A stretch of 46,659 nucleotides of DNA from CALKGK01 sp964649515. Its GTDB lineage: Bacteria; Bacteroidota; Bacteroidia; Flavobacteriales_D; Sanyastnellaceae. The notes under the pieces are model-generated. The model had not been told where the DNA came from. It searched no databases and saw only the letters and a program-made list of their open reading frames with translations. Shown in pieces: positions 17,605-26,239 of this stretch. A program made the translations under genes and the position numbers. The number at the start of each line of letters is the position of its first letter. Position 1 is the stretch's first letter. The stretch covers positions 1 to 46,659 of the forward strand of contig CAZYPV010000018.1 in the NCBI GenBank assembly GCA_964649515.1, in the 5' to 3' direction.

Positions 17605-19989
17605 ATGATGGAAAATCAGAACAATCGAGGATGTTTTTTGACCCTTTGCTGCGTATTGTTGTGCACACTCACCTTCGCCCAGAACAGCAAGGTGGTCTTT
17701 CGCGGAGTAGTCAAAGACAAGGCCAGTGAAGCGCCAATTCCCTATGCCACGGTGGTACTTAAATCCCTCAGTACCGGGGCAACATTGGAGGGAACAACGA
17801 CCAATGATGAGGGCCGGTTTTTATTGAACTCTGACTCCCTCAATACTTCGCTTCACATCATGTTCATTGGCTACAAAGAACAGGTTTTTAAGGAATTCTT
17901 GGTGGAGGATGGAATGGTTCGTTTGGGACAAGTATTCTTAGAATCCAACACGGAAATGTTGGAAGCGGCAGAAATCGAAGGAGAAAAATCGGTCTTGGAA
18001 TTCAAACTAGACAAAAGGGTTTTTAACGTAGGAAAAGACATCAGTAGCTCGGGTTCGAGTGCTTTGGAGGTATTGAACAACGTGCCTTCGGTGAACGTGG
18101 ATATTGAAGGAGGGGTGACTCTGAGAGGAAATTCGGGAGTTCAAATTCTCATCAATGGAAAGCCATCCGTGCTCACTGATGAAGGTTCAAATGCACTGGG
18201 GAGTATTAGTGCAGACCAAATTGAAAGTGTGGAGGTCATTACCAATCCGGGGTCCAATTACCAAGCAGAAGGAACGGGTGGAATCATCAATATAGTGATG
18301 AAAAAGGATGTGAAAAAAGGCACCAACGGGTCCATTTCAGTGAATACAGGAATACCCGGCAATCACAGCATTGGGCTTAGCTTGAATCAACGCACTGAGA
18401 AATTCAATTTTTTCACTCAGCTAGGAGCCGGATATCGCTCTTTACCGCGCTTCAACGAAAGCATCAACCTGAACCGCTTGGATGGAACGGAAATTCGAAG
18501 TGAAGGAACGGAATTTCGAAACGAAATGTTCTACAATGCTACGATTGGCGCAGATTATTATTTGAACGACCTCAATGTCATTACCCTGAGCGGAAGTTTC
18601 GCTTTTGAACAGGAAGATCAGCCTTCAGAAACCGAATTCTACACTTTTACCGATGGGGTTTTACAAGACGCTTGGAGGAGAGAAGAAGAAACGGAGGCGA
18701 GCAACCCCAAGTATCAGTACGATTTGCAATACAAAAGGGAGTTCAAAGACAATGAAGACCACACCTTAATGTTCAGCACTTTGGGTAGGTTTTTTGGTAA
18801 AGATTTATCTTCAGTGTTCACGGAAACAGCTATTGTGGGTGGTGATGACCGACCACAGCAGCTTACAGAAACCAACTTTTATCAACGAGATTACACCTTC
18901 AAATTGGATTATGCTAAACCCTTTGGGAAGAAGTTGAGTGCAGAAACGGGGGCGCTGTATGAATACAATGATGTAGGAAACGAATTTGCGGTGTTTAATG
19001 AGGCTGAAGATGGAAGTTTCTTACCGGACTTAGGATTCACCAATTCTTTCCAATTCGATCAAAAAGTATTGGGGGTGTATGCCACAGTGGCCTATGAACT
19101 CGAGAAATGGGGTGTGAAAGCCGGGTTGCGAAGTGAGACAACGGACTTGGAAACCTTGCTGGAAACCACAGGAGAGGAGAATAACCAGAACTACACCAAC
19201 TTATTTCCATCATTTCACACCTCATACAAATTTTCAAAGCTGTTCTCGATGCAAGCGGGGTATTCACGGAGGATTTACCGACCACGATTGTGGGACCTCA
19301 ACCCCTTTTTCAACATTCGAAACAATTTCAATATCCGACAAGGAAATCCAGAGCTTCAGCCAGAATTTGCCGATTCTTATGAAATCACAGCCATTGCGGT
19401 GTTCGAAAAAGTGTCCATCAACTCAAGCATCTATCACCTCTACACCACAAATGTAAGTGAGCGCGTTTCGCAGTTTGTGGACAACGTCAGCATTACCATG
19501 CCCATGAACATTGGAAGCAATCGAAAAACAGGTTTTGAGTTGAACGGAAAATATACGCCAATGAAAAAGTTAGTGTTCAATGGAGATTTGAATATTGGCG
19601 TTTTCAATAGAAAAGGAGAATTCGAGAATCAAGATTTCTCTTTTCGAGGAGATCAATGGTCGAGCAGAATCACCGCTAAATGGAAAATGAAAGGTCAGCT
19701 TGATCTGGAAGTTAGTGGAGATTATAATTCCAGAGTCAAAAATGTACAGGGAGTTCAAAGCGGCTTTGCATCAATGGACCTTGGCCTAAGAAAGAAGTTT
19801 TGGAAGGGAAAACTCATCATGAACCTGTCAGTAAGAGATGTTTTTGCGAGTAGAATTCGTGAGAACTTTATCGATCAAAACGACTTCTACTTGTACAGCT
19901 TCAGCAGGCGAGGGCGCTTCGTTACTTTCAGTGCAAGTTATAGCATTGGAAAAGGGGAGGCCATGCAGTACTCTGGCCGACGCCGATAA
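17605..19989 (+). CDS. TonB-dependent receptor, outer membrane beta-barrel family 3 type
   Basis: A 794-residue receptor. A signal peptide (to about residue 26, LTFAQ) precedes a CarboxypepD_reg-like domain (about 30-105, GVVKDKASEAPIPYATVVL). A plug follows (about 130-240, with VTLRGNSGVQILINGKPSVL and VEVITNPGSNYQAEGTGGIINI). The barrel resembles the OMP_b-brl_3 family, ending in a strand with FSASYSIG. The plug wording (INGKP and ITNPG) differs clearly from the first receptor of this window, so they belong to different subfamilies. No TonB, ExbB or SusD genes are near. The ligand is unknown. It converges on the type A cargo gene and shares its terminator. Confidence 0.93.
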   Translation: MMENQNNRGCFLTLCCVLLCTLTFAQNSKVVFRGVVKDKASEAPIPYATVVLKSLSTGATLEGTTTNDEGRFLLNSDSLNTSLHIMFIGYKEQVFKEFLVEDGMVRLGQVFLESNTEMLEAAEIEGEKSVLEFKLDKRVFNVGKDISSSGSSALEVLNNVPSVNVDIEGGVTLRGNSGVQILINGKPSVLTDEGSNALGSISADQIESVEVITNPGSNYQAEGTGGIINIVMKKDVKKGTNGSISVNTGIPGNHSIGLSLNQRTEKFNFFTQLGAGYRSLPRFNESINLNRLDGTEIRSEGTEFRNEMFYNATIGADYYLNDLNVITLSGSFAFEQEDQPSETEFYTFTDGVLQDAWRREEETEASNPKYQYDLQYKREFKDNEDHTLMFSTLGRFFGKDLSSVFTETAIVGGDDRPQQLTETNFYQRDYTFKLDYAKPFGKKLSAETGALYEYNDVGNEFAVFNEAEDGSFLPDLGFTNSFQFDQKVLGVYATVAYELEKWGVKAGLRSETTDLETLLETTGEENNQNYTNLFPSFHTSYKFSKLFSMQAGYSRRIYRPRLWDLNPFFNIRNNFNIRQGNPELQPEFADSYEITAIAVFEKVSINSSIYHLYTTNVSERVSQFVDNVSITMPMNIGSNRKTGFELNGKYTPMKKLVFNGDLNIGVFNRKGEFENQDFSFRGDQWSSRITAKWKMKGQLDLEVSGDYNSRVKNVQGVQSGFASMDLGLRKKFWKGKLIMNLSVRDVFASRIRENFIDQNDFYLYSFSRRGRFVTFSASYSIGKGEAMQYSGRRR

Positions 19990-20003
19990 AATAAGGTCAA
20001 TAA

Positions 20004-20035
20004 AAAAACAGGTGCTCCGAAGAACACCTGTTTTT
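20004..20035. terminator. Bidirectional rho-independent terminator
   Basis: An 11-bp perfect stem pairs AAAAACAGGTG (20004-20014) with CACCTGTTTTT (20025-20035) around a ten-base loop. With an A-run on one side and a T-run on the other, it can serve both the TonB receptor gene and the convergent type A cargo gene. Confidence 0.92.
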
Positions 20036-20068
20036 GATTCATATCAGTTCGTATTTGTCTTTGTGTTT

Positions 20069-23000
20069 TTACTGCTTGATGATCATTTTCGAAACTTGCT
20101 GATCACCTTGCGCAATAGAAATGAAGTAGTTCCCAGCACTCCAGTCGCTTGCTTCCATGGAGAAGTTCATTTGTTCTGCACTTGGAGTGAATTGTTCTCT
20201 TTGAATCATTTGTCCCATCATGTTCATCACACGCATTTCTGCCACTTGGTCAACTTCCAAATTGCCAACGCTAATCACGAGTTGAGAAACGAATGGGTTT
20301 GGTGCTGCGCTTAACTCGATCTCAAGACCGAAGAGATCTTCCAAGTCCACATCGCTGATTGGATTTCCGTAAACGCAGTTGCCATCATCAACATTGGCTA
20401 GAGGATTAAAGTTGATTGCTTCAGGATCCATACATCCGGCAATACCACAATCGCTGTTGATTCCAATCAGGTCGATTCCACTTTGACCGTAAAGCAAAGT
20501 TCCCTCAGCATACAAACCGTTGTCATCGTAGATCATGTAATACGCTCCATTCCATCCGTCACCCCAGTCGTCTGACATGGTGAGGGTATAGCAGCCGTCC
20601 ATCAAACATACATTTTGAAGGGAAGTGCTGTAGCTGTCGTAGTTTCCTCCAATCGCTACGGTATTGCTGTCAGCGTCCATCAAGTTCCAAGATATTTCTT
20701 GTCCCCATTGCTGTGTCGCAATGAAGATGCTGACAGTATTGGCCCCAATGGAATCGCATTGAGAAGTGATGTCATATTCACAAGAACCATCATCTACAGT
20801 GGCAAAAGCATTGAAGTTATCAGCAAAGACATCCGTACATCCGAAGATGATTTCCTCATAGATGCAAGAACCGTCTTCAATGTTCGCTTCTGCATTGTAG
20901 TTCAACGCTTCTGGATCGGTACAACCTGCGATATCCTCATTGTACAAACAGCTTCCATCATCAATCGTCGCAAAAGGGTTGTAGTTGCTGGCATTCGGGT
21001 CTGTACAACCAAAAGAACCTCCGCATGACACCATAATGATGATGGGTTCAATATTATTGGAGCTTTCACACGAAATGGAGCCGTCAGGTATGATTTCGAA
21101 GGTAAGTGGTCCTCCAGAACTGGCCACCTGCAATCCACTCAACTGTCCGTCAGTACTGAACAACAGCGGACTGTTTGAATTTTCACCATCATAGAAATAA
21201 ATAAAATCAAAGTTATTCTCCATTGCACCACTGAGGAACGTCAAGTTCACCACACCACCTTCTTCATTTGGGTAGAAGGTTTGGCTGATGGCCTGTGAGT
21301 TTCCGTAGCAGTAAGTCAACAAGGCTCCGTCGTCACAACCATAGATGCAAGAATTATCATCTACCGTGGCTTCAGGGTTGTAGTTGGAGGCGTTTTCATC
21401 CGTACATCCAAGCACGTAAACATCTCCGCACGTTTCTCCTGTGCTGGAATTAAAGTTCACGATTTGGGTTGATGAGAAGTTGTCTAATGTTCCTGTGTAG
21501 AGGGTAGTATTTCCGCTTTCAACCCAGAAATATCCATTGTACCAACCATTTTCTCCCGCAAGATTGAACATGTGTGCACTGATGCATTCATCCTCAGGCA
21601 AGCAAATGTCAAAATACATGATGGCACCATTGCCCAAAGCCGGTGATACAAAAATGCTTGAATCGGAAGGAGAAGTGAGGTTGAGGCCCACGTTATCTCC
21701 ATTCGAGAAGGTGCAGATGTAAAGCGTTGCAGGAATTCCTTCACATTCTTCGTAGATGCAAGAGTAATCTTCTATTGTAGCCTCAGGGTTGTAGTTCAAT
21801 GCCTCCGGGTTAGTACATCCATAAACATCGTACTCACAATCTTCACTATTGGTTCCTCCAGGAATGTAGTTGCTCGCGTTGGGATCACCGCAGCCGTTGA
21901 GATTTCCACAAAGCACTGCCAAGGTGATGGGGTCAAAATCAGAGTTCTGGCAATCAAAAACGCCGTCCACAACGAAGGCAACACTTAAGCTGGAACCACT
22001 ACTTTCATAGGCTAAACCTGTAATATCACCATCAATCACATCAATGAGGGGTGCGCTGGTGTCCGAACCATCGTGGATGTGCAACCAATCCCATCCTTCT
22101 TCAATATAACCACTCAAGAAAGCAATGCTCACTCCTTCACCTGGGCTTGTTTCGCTAATGGTCCACACATAGTTCAAGTTATTCTCGTAGCAATACGTCA
22201 CCACTTGAGGAGCGTCCGAGCAAGCATAAACACAGCTTCCATCATCTTCAATTGCAGCTTCGTCGTAGTTGAAAGCTTCTGGATCCATGCACCCAAGTAT
22301 TTCAGTTGTATTTCCACACGAGCCGTCAAGAGAGAAGATTTGCTCTTCATAGATGTAATCCTCATTCAAGGTTTCGTTTATGATTTGAACACCGTCTACA
22401 TTGATCCAGAAGTATCCTCCGTACCATCCGCCTTCTTGGGCGTTATTGGCCATTTCAACATAAATACACCCATCTTCTGGAAGGCAAATGTCGATGGTGC
22501 TGATGAGTCCACTTGGATGCGAATCCTCAGAATAAATAATGGTAGAATCAGCGGCATAGATGTTCAAACTAACATTTTGTCCGTTGGAAAAGGTGCAAAC
22601 ATAAAGCTGAGCGGTAACTCCTGCACAGTCTGTATTTTCGTACTCACAAGACCCGTCATTAAAGGTGGCTTCAGGGTTGTAGTTGATGGCGTTTGGATCC
22701 AAGCAACCGCCAATTTGTGGGTAAAGACAACTCCCGTCGTCAAAATTCGCTTCAGGGTTGTAGTTTTCAGCATTGGGATCAGTACATCCAACAATGAACA
22801 AGGTTTCACAATCCTCATTGTTCACCCCGAAGCTAACGGTTCCAGCAGCACTATTTCCTTCCAAAGAAGCAATCAACAAGACTTGATCATCGCTCACGAT
22901 GGTCGCAATGGCGCCGTTCCATCCGTCGCCAAAAGTGTCGTACATATTAAAGTTATAGCAACCGTCTTCCAAACAGATTTCCTCCGTGTAGCCCGTGTTG

Positions 23001-23695
23001 CTTTGATAGTTCGCGCCAGATGCAAGGGTATCTCCATCTAAATTGGTGATGTCCCAAGAAATTTCATTCCCCCAAGATTCCGTTCCTAAGGCAAATAGAA
23101 GTGAATTTCCATCACAAGGCTCATCCACGATTTCATATTCACAGCTACCGTCATCCTGAGTAGCAATAGGATTGAAGTTGAGCGCGGTTTCATCAGTACA
23201 TCCCCAAACGGTAGGATAGAAACAAGATCCGTCATCTTCAATCGCATTGGGGTTATAATTCACTGCCTCAGGGTCAGTACAGCCCAGTACAGGCGAGGAA
23301 GCACATTCGTCGGTGTTAATTCCAAAGGTGTATGCTTGTCCATTGCCAGTAGGAAGGTCTGCAATCACAAATATTCCGCCAAGATCGTTCAAGATGGTGA
23401 CCACGCCGCCGTTCCATCCATCACCGAAATAATCAACGGCGTTCAAGGTGTAGCATCCGTCTTCAAGGCAAAGATTAAAGGTGTAAGCGGTGTTGTTGTC
23501 AAAAGCAGCCCCAACAAAAAGGGTGTCGCCTTCTTCGTTAACAAGGTCAAAATAAATTTCAGAGGCCCACTGGTCGGTAGCTACAACCAAAAGTACTTCG
23601 GTGCCTTCACATTCGATTTCTTGGGCGAAAGCGCGTTGGTTTAGGGTGAAAGAGCACAGGAGTGTCAGCGCCCAAAGGAGTATTGTATTTTTCAT
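20069..23695 (-). CDS. Large secreted cysteine-repeat protein with T9SS type A sorting tail
   Basis: A 1208-residue secreted protein with a signal peptide to about residue 25 (RAFAQ). It contains 12 copies of a cysteine module of the form GC-[TMLG]-D/N-P-x-A-x-N-[YF]-N-P with a trailing DDGSC. These alternate with three kinds of larger domain. One has the GCYTxxxxDxxGDGWNG motif (three copies), one starts CTFSNGQ/CTFSNGD (two copies), and two CUB-like domains have the pattern LSG...DWLHIHDG/DFIYFYDG. From about residue 1129 to the end lies a type A sorting domain (AAPNPF, a MRVMNMMGQMI strand, GNYFISI and a final lysine-rich strand). Probable role: cell-surface or released adhesin; no enzyme motif was found. 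It shares modules with the gene at 1350. Confidence 0.9.
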   Translation of the reverse strand: MKNTILLWALTLLCSFTLNQRAFAQEIECEGTEVLLVVATDQWASEIYFDLVNEEGDTLFVGAAFDNNTAYTFNLCLEDGCYTLNAVDYFGDGWNGGVVTILNDLGGIFVIADLPTGNGQAYTFGINTDECASSPVLGCTDPEAVNYNPNAIEDDGSCFYPTVWGCTDETALNFNPIATQDDGSCEYEIVDEPCDGNSLLFALGTESWGNEISWDITNLDGDTLASGANYQSNTGYTEEICLEDGCYNFNMYDTFGDGWNGAIATIVSDDQVLLIASLEGNSAAGTVSFGVNNEDCETLFIVGCTDPNAENYNPEANFDDGSCLYPQIGGCLDPNAINYNPEATFNDGSCEYENTDCAGVTAQLYVCTFSNGQNVSLNIYAADSTIIYSEDSHPSGLISTIDICLPEDGCIYVEMANNAQEGGWYGGYFWINVDGVQIINETLNEDYIYEEQIFSLDGSCGNTTEILGCMDPEAFNYDEAAIEDDGSCVYACSDAPQVVTYCYENNLNYVWTISETSPGEGVSIAFLSGYIEEGWDWLHIHDGSDTSAPLIDVIDGDITGLAYESSGSSLSVAFVVDGVFDCQNSDFDPITLAVLCGNLNGCGDPNASNYIPGGTNSEDCEYDVYGCTNPEALNYNPEATIEDYSCIYEECEGIPATLYICTFSNGDNVGLNLTSPSDSSIFVSPALGNGAIMYFDICLPEDECISAHMFNLAGENGWYNGYFWVESGNTTLYTGTLDNFSSTQIVNFNSSTGETCGDVYVLGCTDENASNYNPEATVDDNSCIYGCDDGALLTYCYGNSQAISQTFYPNEEGGVVNLTFLSGAMENNFDFIYFYDGENSNSPLLFSTDGQLSGLQVASSGGPLTFEIIPDGSISCESSNNIEPIIIMVSCGGSFGCTDPNASNYNPFATIDDGSCLYNEDIAGCTDPEALNYNAEANIEDGSCIYEEIIFGCTDVFADNFNAFATVDDGSCEYDITSQCDSIGANTVSIFIATQQWGQEISWNLMDADSNTVAIGGNYDSYSTSLQNVCLMDGCYTLTMSDDWGDGWNGAYYMIYDDNGLYAEGTLLYGQSGIDLIGINSDCGIAGCMDPEAINFNPLANVDDGNCVYGNPISDVDLEDLFGLEIELSAAPNPFVSQLVISVGNLEVDQVAEMRVMNMMGQMIQREQFTPSAEQMNFSMEASDWSAGNYFISIAQGDQQVSKMIIKQ

Positions 23696-23775
23696 GCGAT
23701 GGAAGGTTTAATTGTTGTCGTAGTAGAAGACTCAATTGATCTTCAGAAAGTTGCATGAAACTACAACAATTATTT

Positions 23776-24936
23776 CTAATTGGAAATGACACCGCTCCCC
23801 ATAAGGGTTTCACCGTCATACCAAACCACAAATTGTCCGGCAGCAACACCTTTTTGTTCTTCAACAAAATCAAAAAAGAGTCCGTCTTCCGACATTCTGA
23901 CCTTCGCAGGAGACAATTTTTGACGGTAGCGAATGCGAACTTCATAAGTTCTTTCTTCTCCTATGGACATCTCGTTGATAGGATCAACCCAGTGGATTTC
24001 GTGCGGTGCGACCATCAGTTTTGATCGATTGAGCGCCCAGTGATGTTCGCCTTCGCCCACATAAATGATGTTGGTTTCCACGTCGGTTCCAAGCACAAAG
24101 AGCGGTTCTTTTCTCCCGCCAACGTTGAGTCCGCGGCGCTGACCAACAGTAAAATAATGTGCTCCAGGGTGTTCTCCCAATTTTTCAGAATCGATCAAGG
24201 AAAAGTCGGCCTCGCGATACGGATTGGCCTGCACGATCTCAGATTGGTCTTTTTGGTCGATCAATCGTATCTCCCCGGTTTTGGGCTTTAATTGTTGTTG
24301 GAGGAAGGTGGGAAGTTTCACTTTTCCAATGAAACATAGTCCCTGACTGTCTTTTTTGTCTGCCGTTACAAATCCTGCTTCTGCGGCAATTTTTCGAACT
24401 TCAGGCTTGCTCAATTCACCAATGGGGAATAGTGCTCTGGAGAGTTGGGATTGGTTGAGCTGACACAAAAAGTAGCTTTGGTCTTTGTTGTTATCAATGC
24501 CCGCGAGAAGCTCATAGTGCTTTTTCCCATCGGCATCTTCGCTCACGTTCTTTCTGCAATAATGGCCAGTAGCCACAAAATCAGCATTCAATTCCAAAGC
24601 AGCTTTCAGAAAGAGGTCAAACTTGATTTCACGATTGCACAAAACATCCGGATTGGGCGTTCTTCCCTCTTGATATTCCTTAAACATGTAATCTACAATG
24701 CGCTCTTTGTAGTCGATGCTCAGGTCCATCACTTGAAACGGTATGCCGAGATGTTCTGCAACAAGCATGGCGTCGTTGGAATCATCGATCCACGGACATT
24801 CGTCATCAATGATCACCGATTCGTCGTGCCAATTCCTCATGAAAATGGCAATCACTTCGTAACCTTGTTCCTTTAATAGGTAAGCCGCTACCGAAGAATC
24901 TACTCCTCCAGACAAGCCAATGACAACTCGTTTCAT
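23776..24936 (-). CDS. mnmA: tRNA-specific 2-thiouridylase MnmA
   Basis: A 386-residue ATP-dependent tRNA thiolase. It has the PP-loop LSGGVDSS at residues 8-15, the nucleophile Cys100 in NPDVLCNREIKF and the partner Cys201 in SQGLCFIGK, at the spacing of E. coli MnmA (Cys102 and Cys199). The C-terminal region carries the HYFTVGQRRGL segment and a beta-barrel tail. It thiolates U34 of tRNAs for Lys, Glu and Gln, receiving sulfur through a relay. A perfect -7 box ends four bases before the ATG, so the mRNA may be leaderless. It is separated from the type A cargo gene downstream by 80 bases. Confidence 0.97.
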   Translation of the reverse strand: MKRVVIGLSGGVDSSVAAYLLKEQGYEVIAIFMRNWHDESVIIDDECPWIDDSNDAMLVAEHLGIPFQVMDLSIDYKERIVDYMFKEYQEGRTPNPDVLCNREIKFDLFLKAALELNADFVATGHYCRKNVSEDADGKKHYELLAGIDNNKDQSYFLCQLNQSQLSRALFPIGELSKPEVRKIAAEAGFVTADKKDSQGLCFIGKVKLPTFLQQQLKPKTGEIRLIDQKDQSEIVQANPYREADFSLIDSEKLGEHPGAHYFTVGQRRGLNVGGRKEPLFVLGTDVETNIIYVGEGEHHWALNRSKLMVAPHEIHWVDPINEMSIGEERTYEVRIRYRQKLSPAKVRMSEDGLFFDFVEEQKGVAAGQFVVWYDGETLMGSGVISN

Positions 24937-24940
24937 GCTG

Positions 24941-24948
24941 CAAAGATA
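24941..24948 (-). promoter_or_regulatory. -7 promoter box TATCTTTG of mnmA
   Basis: Read on the minus strand it matches TAnnTTTG fully and ends four bases before the ATG at 24936. A transcription start at the usual few bases downstream would coincide with the start codon. Confidence 0.6.
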
Positions 24949-25169
24949 CGTTTTTCACTCTGCTTGAGACCTGATGTCTTGGCATTTCCGTCCTGTCATT
25001 CTACTTAAAAAAAGTTGGGGTGAAAAGGGTTGTGATGGGTGAGTGGATTGGATTTTTGCTGATGAAATACATGAAGTTTGTCGGTAGATTCCTACAAGTA
25101 CTTGGGCTGAAAAGCTGACATTTCATGGTGCTTTTCCTGCCTAATTTGCTTTACCTATTTACCAAAACC

Positions 25170-25562
25170 ATGGAATATGTGAGAAGTGTGTTGCTGATTG
25201 ATGATAATCCAAGTTGTAATTTCATTATGAGTGAGTTCATCAAGTTGGCCGACCCGAATATTGAGGTGTTTGCTGCAGACAGTGTTGAGGATGCTATGGA
25301 CATTTTGGCTGATCTTCCGAGTTGTCCGGAAGTCATTTACGTCGATGTCAACATGCCTGTGCTCAACGGTTTTGATTTTATCGAACGCTATGAGCAAGCC
25401 TATTTGCTTCAAAACCCAAACTCTAAAATTTTCATGCTCAGTTCTTCACTAAGAGAGGAAGACAAGGTAAGAGCGATGGGGCATTCCTGCGTTAAGGACT
25501 TTGTTTCCAAAAACGATATTGACAGCTTTTTGCAGAATACCTTGCTTAGAGGTGTTGCTTAG
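25170..25562 (+). CDS. Stand-alone response regulator receiver protein
   Basis: The ATG at 25170 gives 130 residues; an upstream in-frame start at 25125 would add a non-conserved 15-residue leader. The receiver fold has the acidic pair Asp11-Asp12 (LLIDDN), the phosphoacceptor Asp59 (YVDVNMP), a switch serine in FMLSSS and a lysine in CVKDFVSK. There is no output domain, so it acts by protein contact, as CheY-like and Spo0F-like proteins do. No histidine kinase gene is near. It lies 118 bases upstream of the second ECF sigma factor, which suggests but does not prove a link. Confidence 0.88.
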   Translation: MEYVRSVLLIDDNPSCNFIMSEFIKLADPNIEVFAADSVEDAMDILADLPSCPEVIYVDVNMPVLNGFDFIERYEQAYLLQNPNSKIFMLSSSLREEDKVRAMGHSCVKDFVSKNDIDSFLQNTLLRGVA

Positions 25563-25680
25563 TTCTGATTATCAGCGCCTTGAATGAAGGAGATCTCCAC
25601 ATTCAAAAAAAATCACTTAATTCGTCATAATAACGGGCAACCCTTCAAAAGAAGGTGCGTCTATCTAAACAAGTGTTCGC

Positions 25681-26235
25681 ATGCCAGAGTCGGATTTGAG
25701 AAATCTAATCAATGGATGCGTTCGTGGAAAAAGGAAGTCTCAAGAGGAACTCTTCAAACGCTATTACAGCAAAATGATGATCGTTTCTTTGAGGTACACT
25801 AAGAACGCGGACGAGGCTGCGGATATTTTGCAAGATGGGTTTTTGAAAGTGTTTGCTAAATTAGAGGCGTACAATTACGAAGGCTCATTTGAAGGTTGGA
25901 TCAGAAGAATCATTGCCAATACCGCAATCGACCATCTGAGAAAACGAAAAAATGATTTTGTACTGCTTCAGGAAGATCAATCCCTAGAAGATTTCGCCGA
26001 TAGGGCGGAAGAAGAGGAAGAAGAACCAGAAGTAGAATTTAAACCAAACCAAGTACTTGCAGCAATGCACGAACTTTCGCCAGCGTACAGGACGATTTTC
26101 AACCTTTATGTGTTTGAAAACCTAACGCACAAAGAGATTGCCGACCAACTGAACATCAGTGTTGGGACGTCCAAATCGAATTTGGCCAAAGCGAAAAGAA
26201 ACTTGGCGAAGTTGCTCAGAAACGGAACATACTGA
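25681..26235 (+). CDS. ECF-type RNA polymerase sigma factor, second copy in window
   Basis: A 184-residue sigma factor with region 2 (VSLRYTKNADEAADILQDGFLKVF and FEGWIRRIIANTAIDHLRKR) and region 4 (LSPAYRTIFNLYVFENLTHKEIA, then a GTSKSNLAKAKRNLAKLL helix-turn-helix). An acidic linker (EEEEEEPEVEF) joins them. Its wording parallels the sigma factor at 11832, pointing to paralogy. The downstream gene starts four bases after its stop, so the two are coupled. It likely activates an envelope or secretion regulon, perhaps including the type B cargo genes that follow, although they have their own promoter-like box after a terminator. Confidence 0.93.
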   Translation: MPESDLRNLINGCVRGKRKSQEELFKRYYSKMMIVSLRYTKNADEAADILQDGFLKVFAKLEAYNYEGSFEGWIRRIIANTAIDHLRKRKNDFVLLQEDQSLEDFADRAEEEEEEPEVEFKPNQVLAAMHELSPAYRTIFNLYVFENLTHKEIADQLNISVGTSKSNLAKAKRNLAKLLRNGTY

Positions 26236-26239
26236 CTTA

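Noticed and set aside
22073..23041. 322-codon plus-strand frame inside the type A cargo gene
   Set aside because: It is antisense to repeated cysteine modules and its own apparent repeats mirror them; no independent coding sign.
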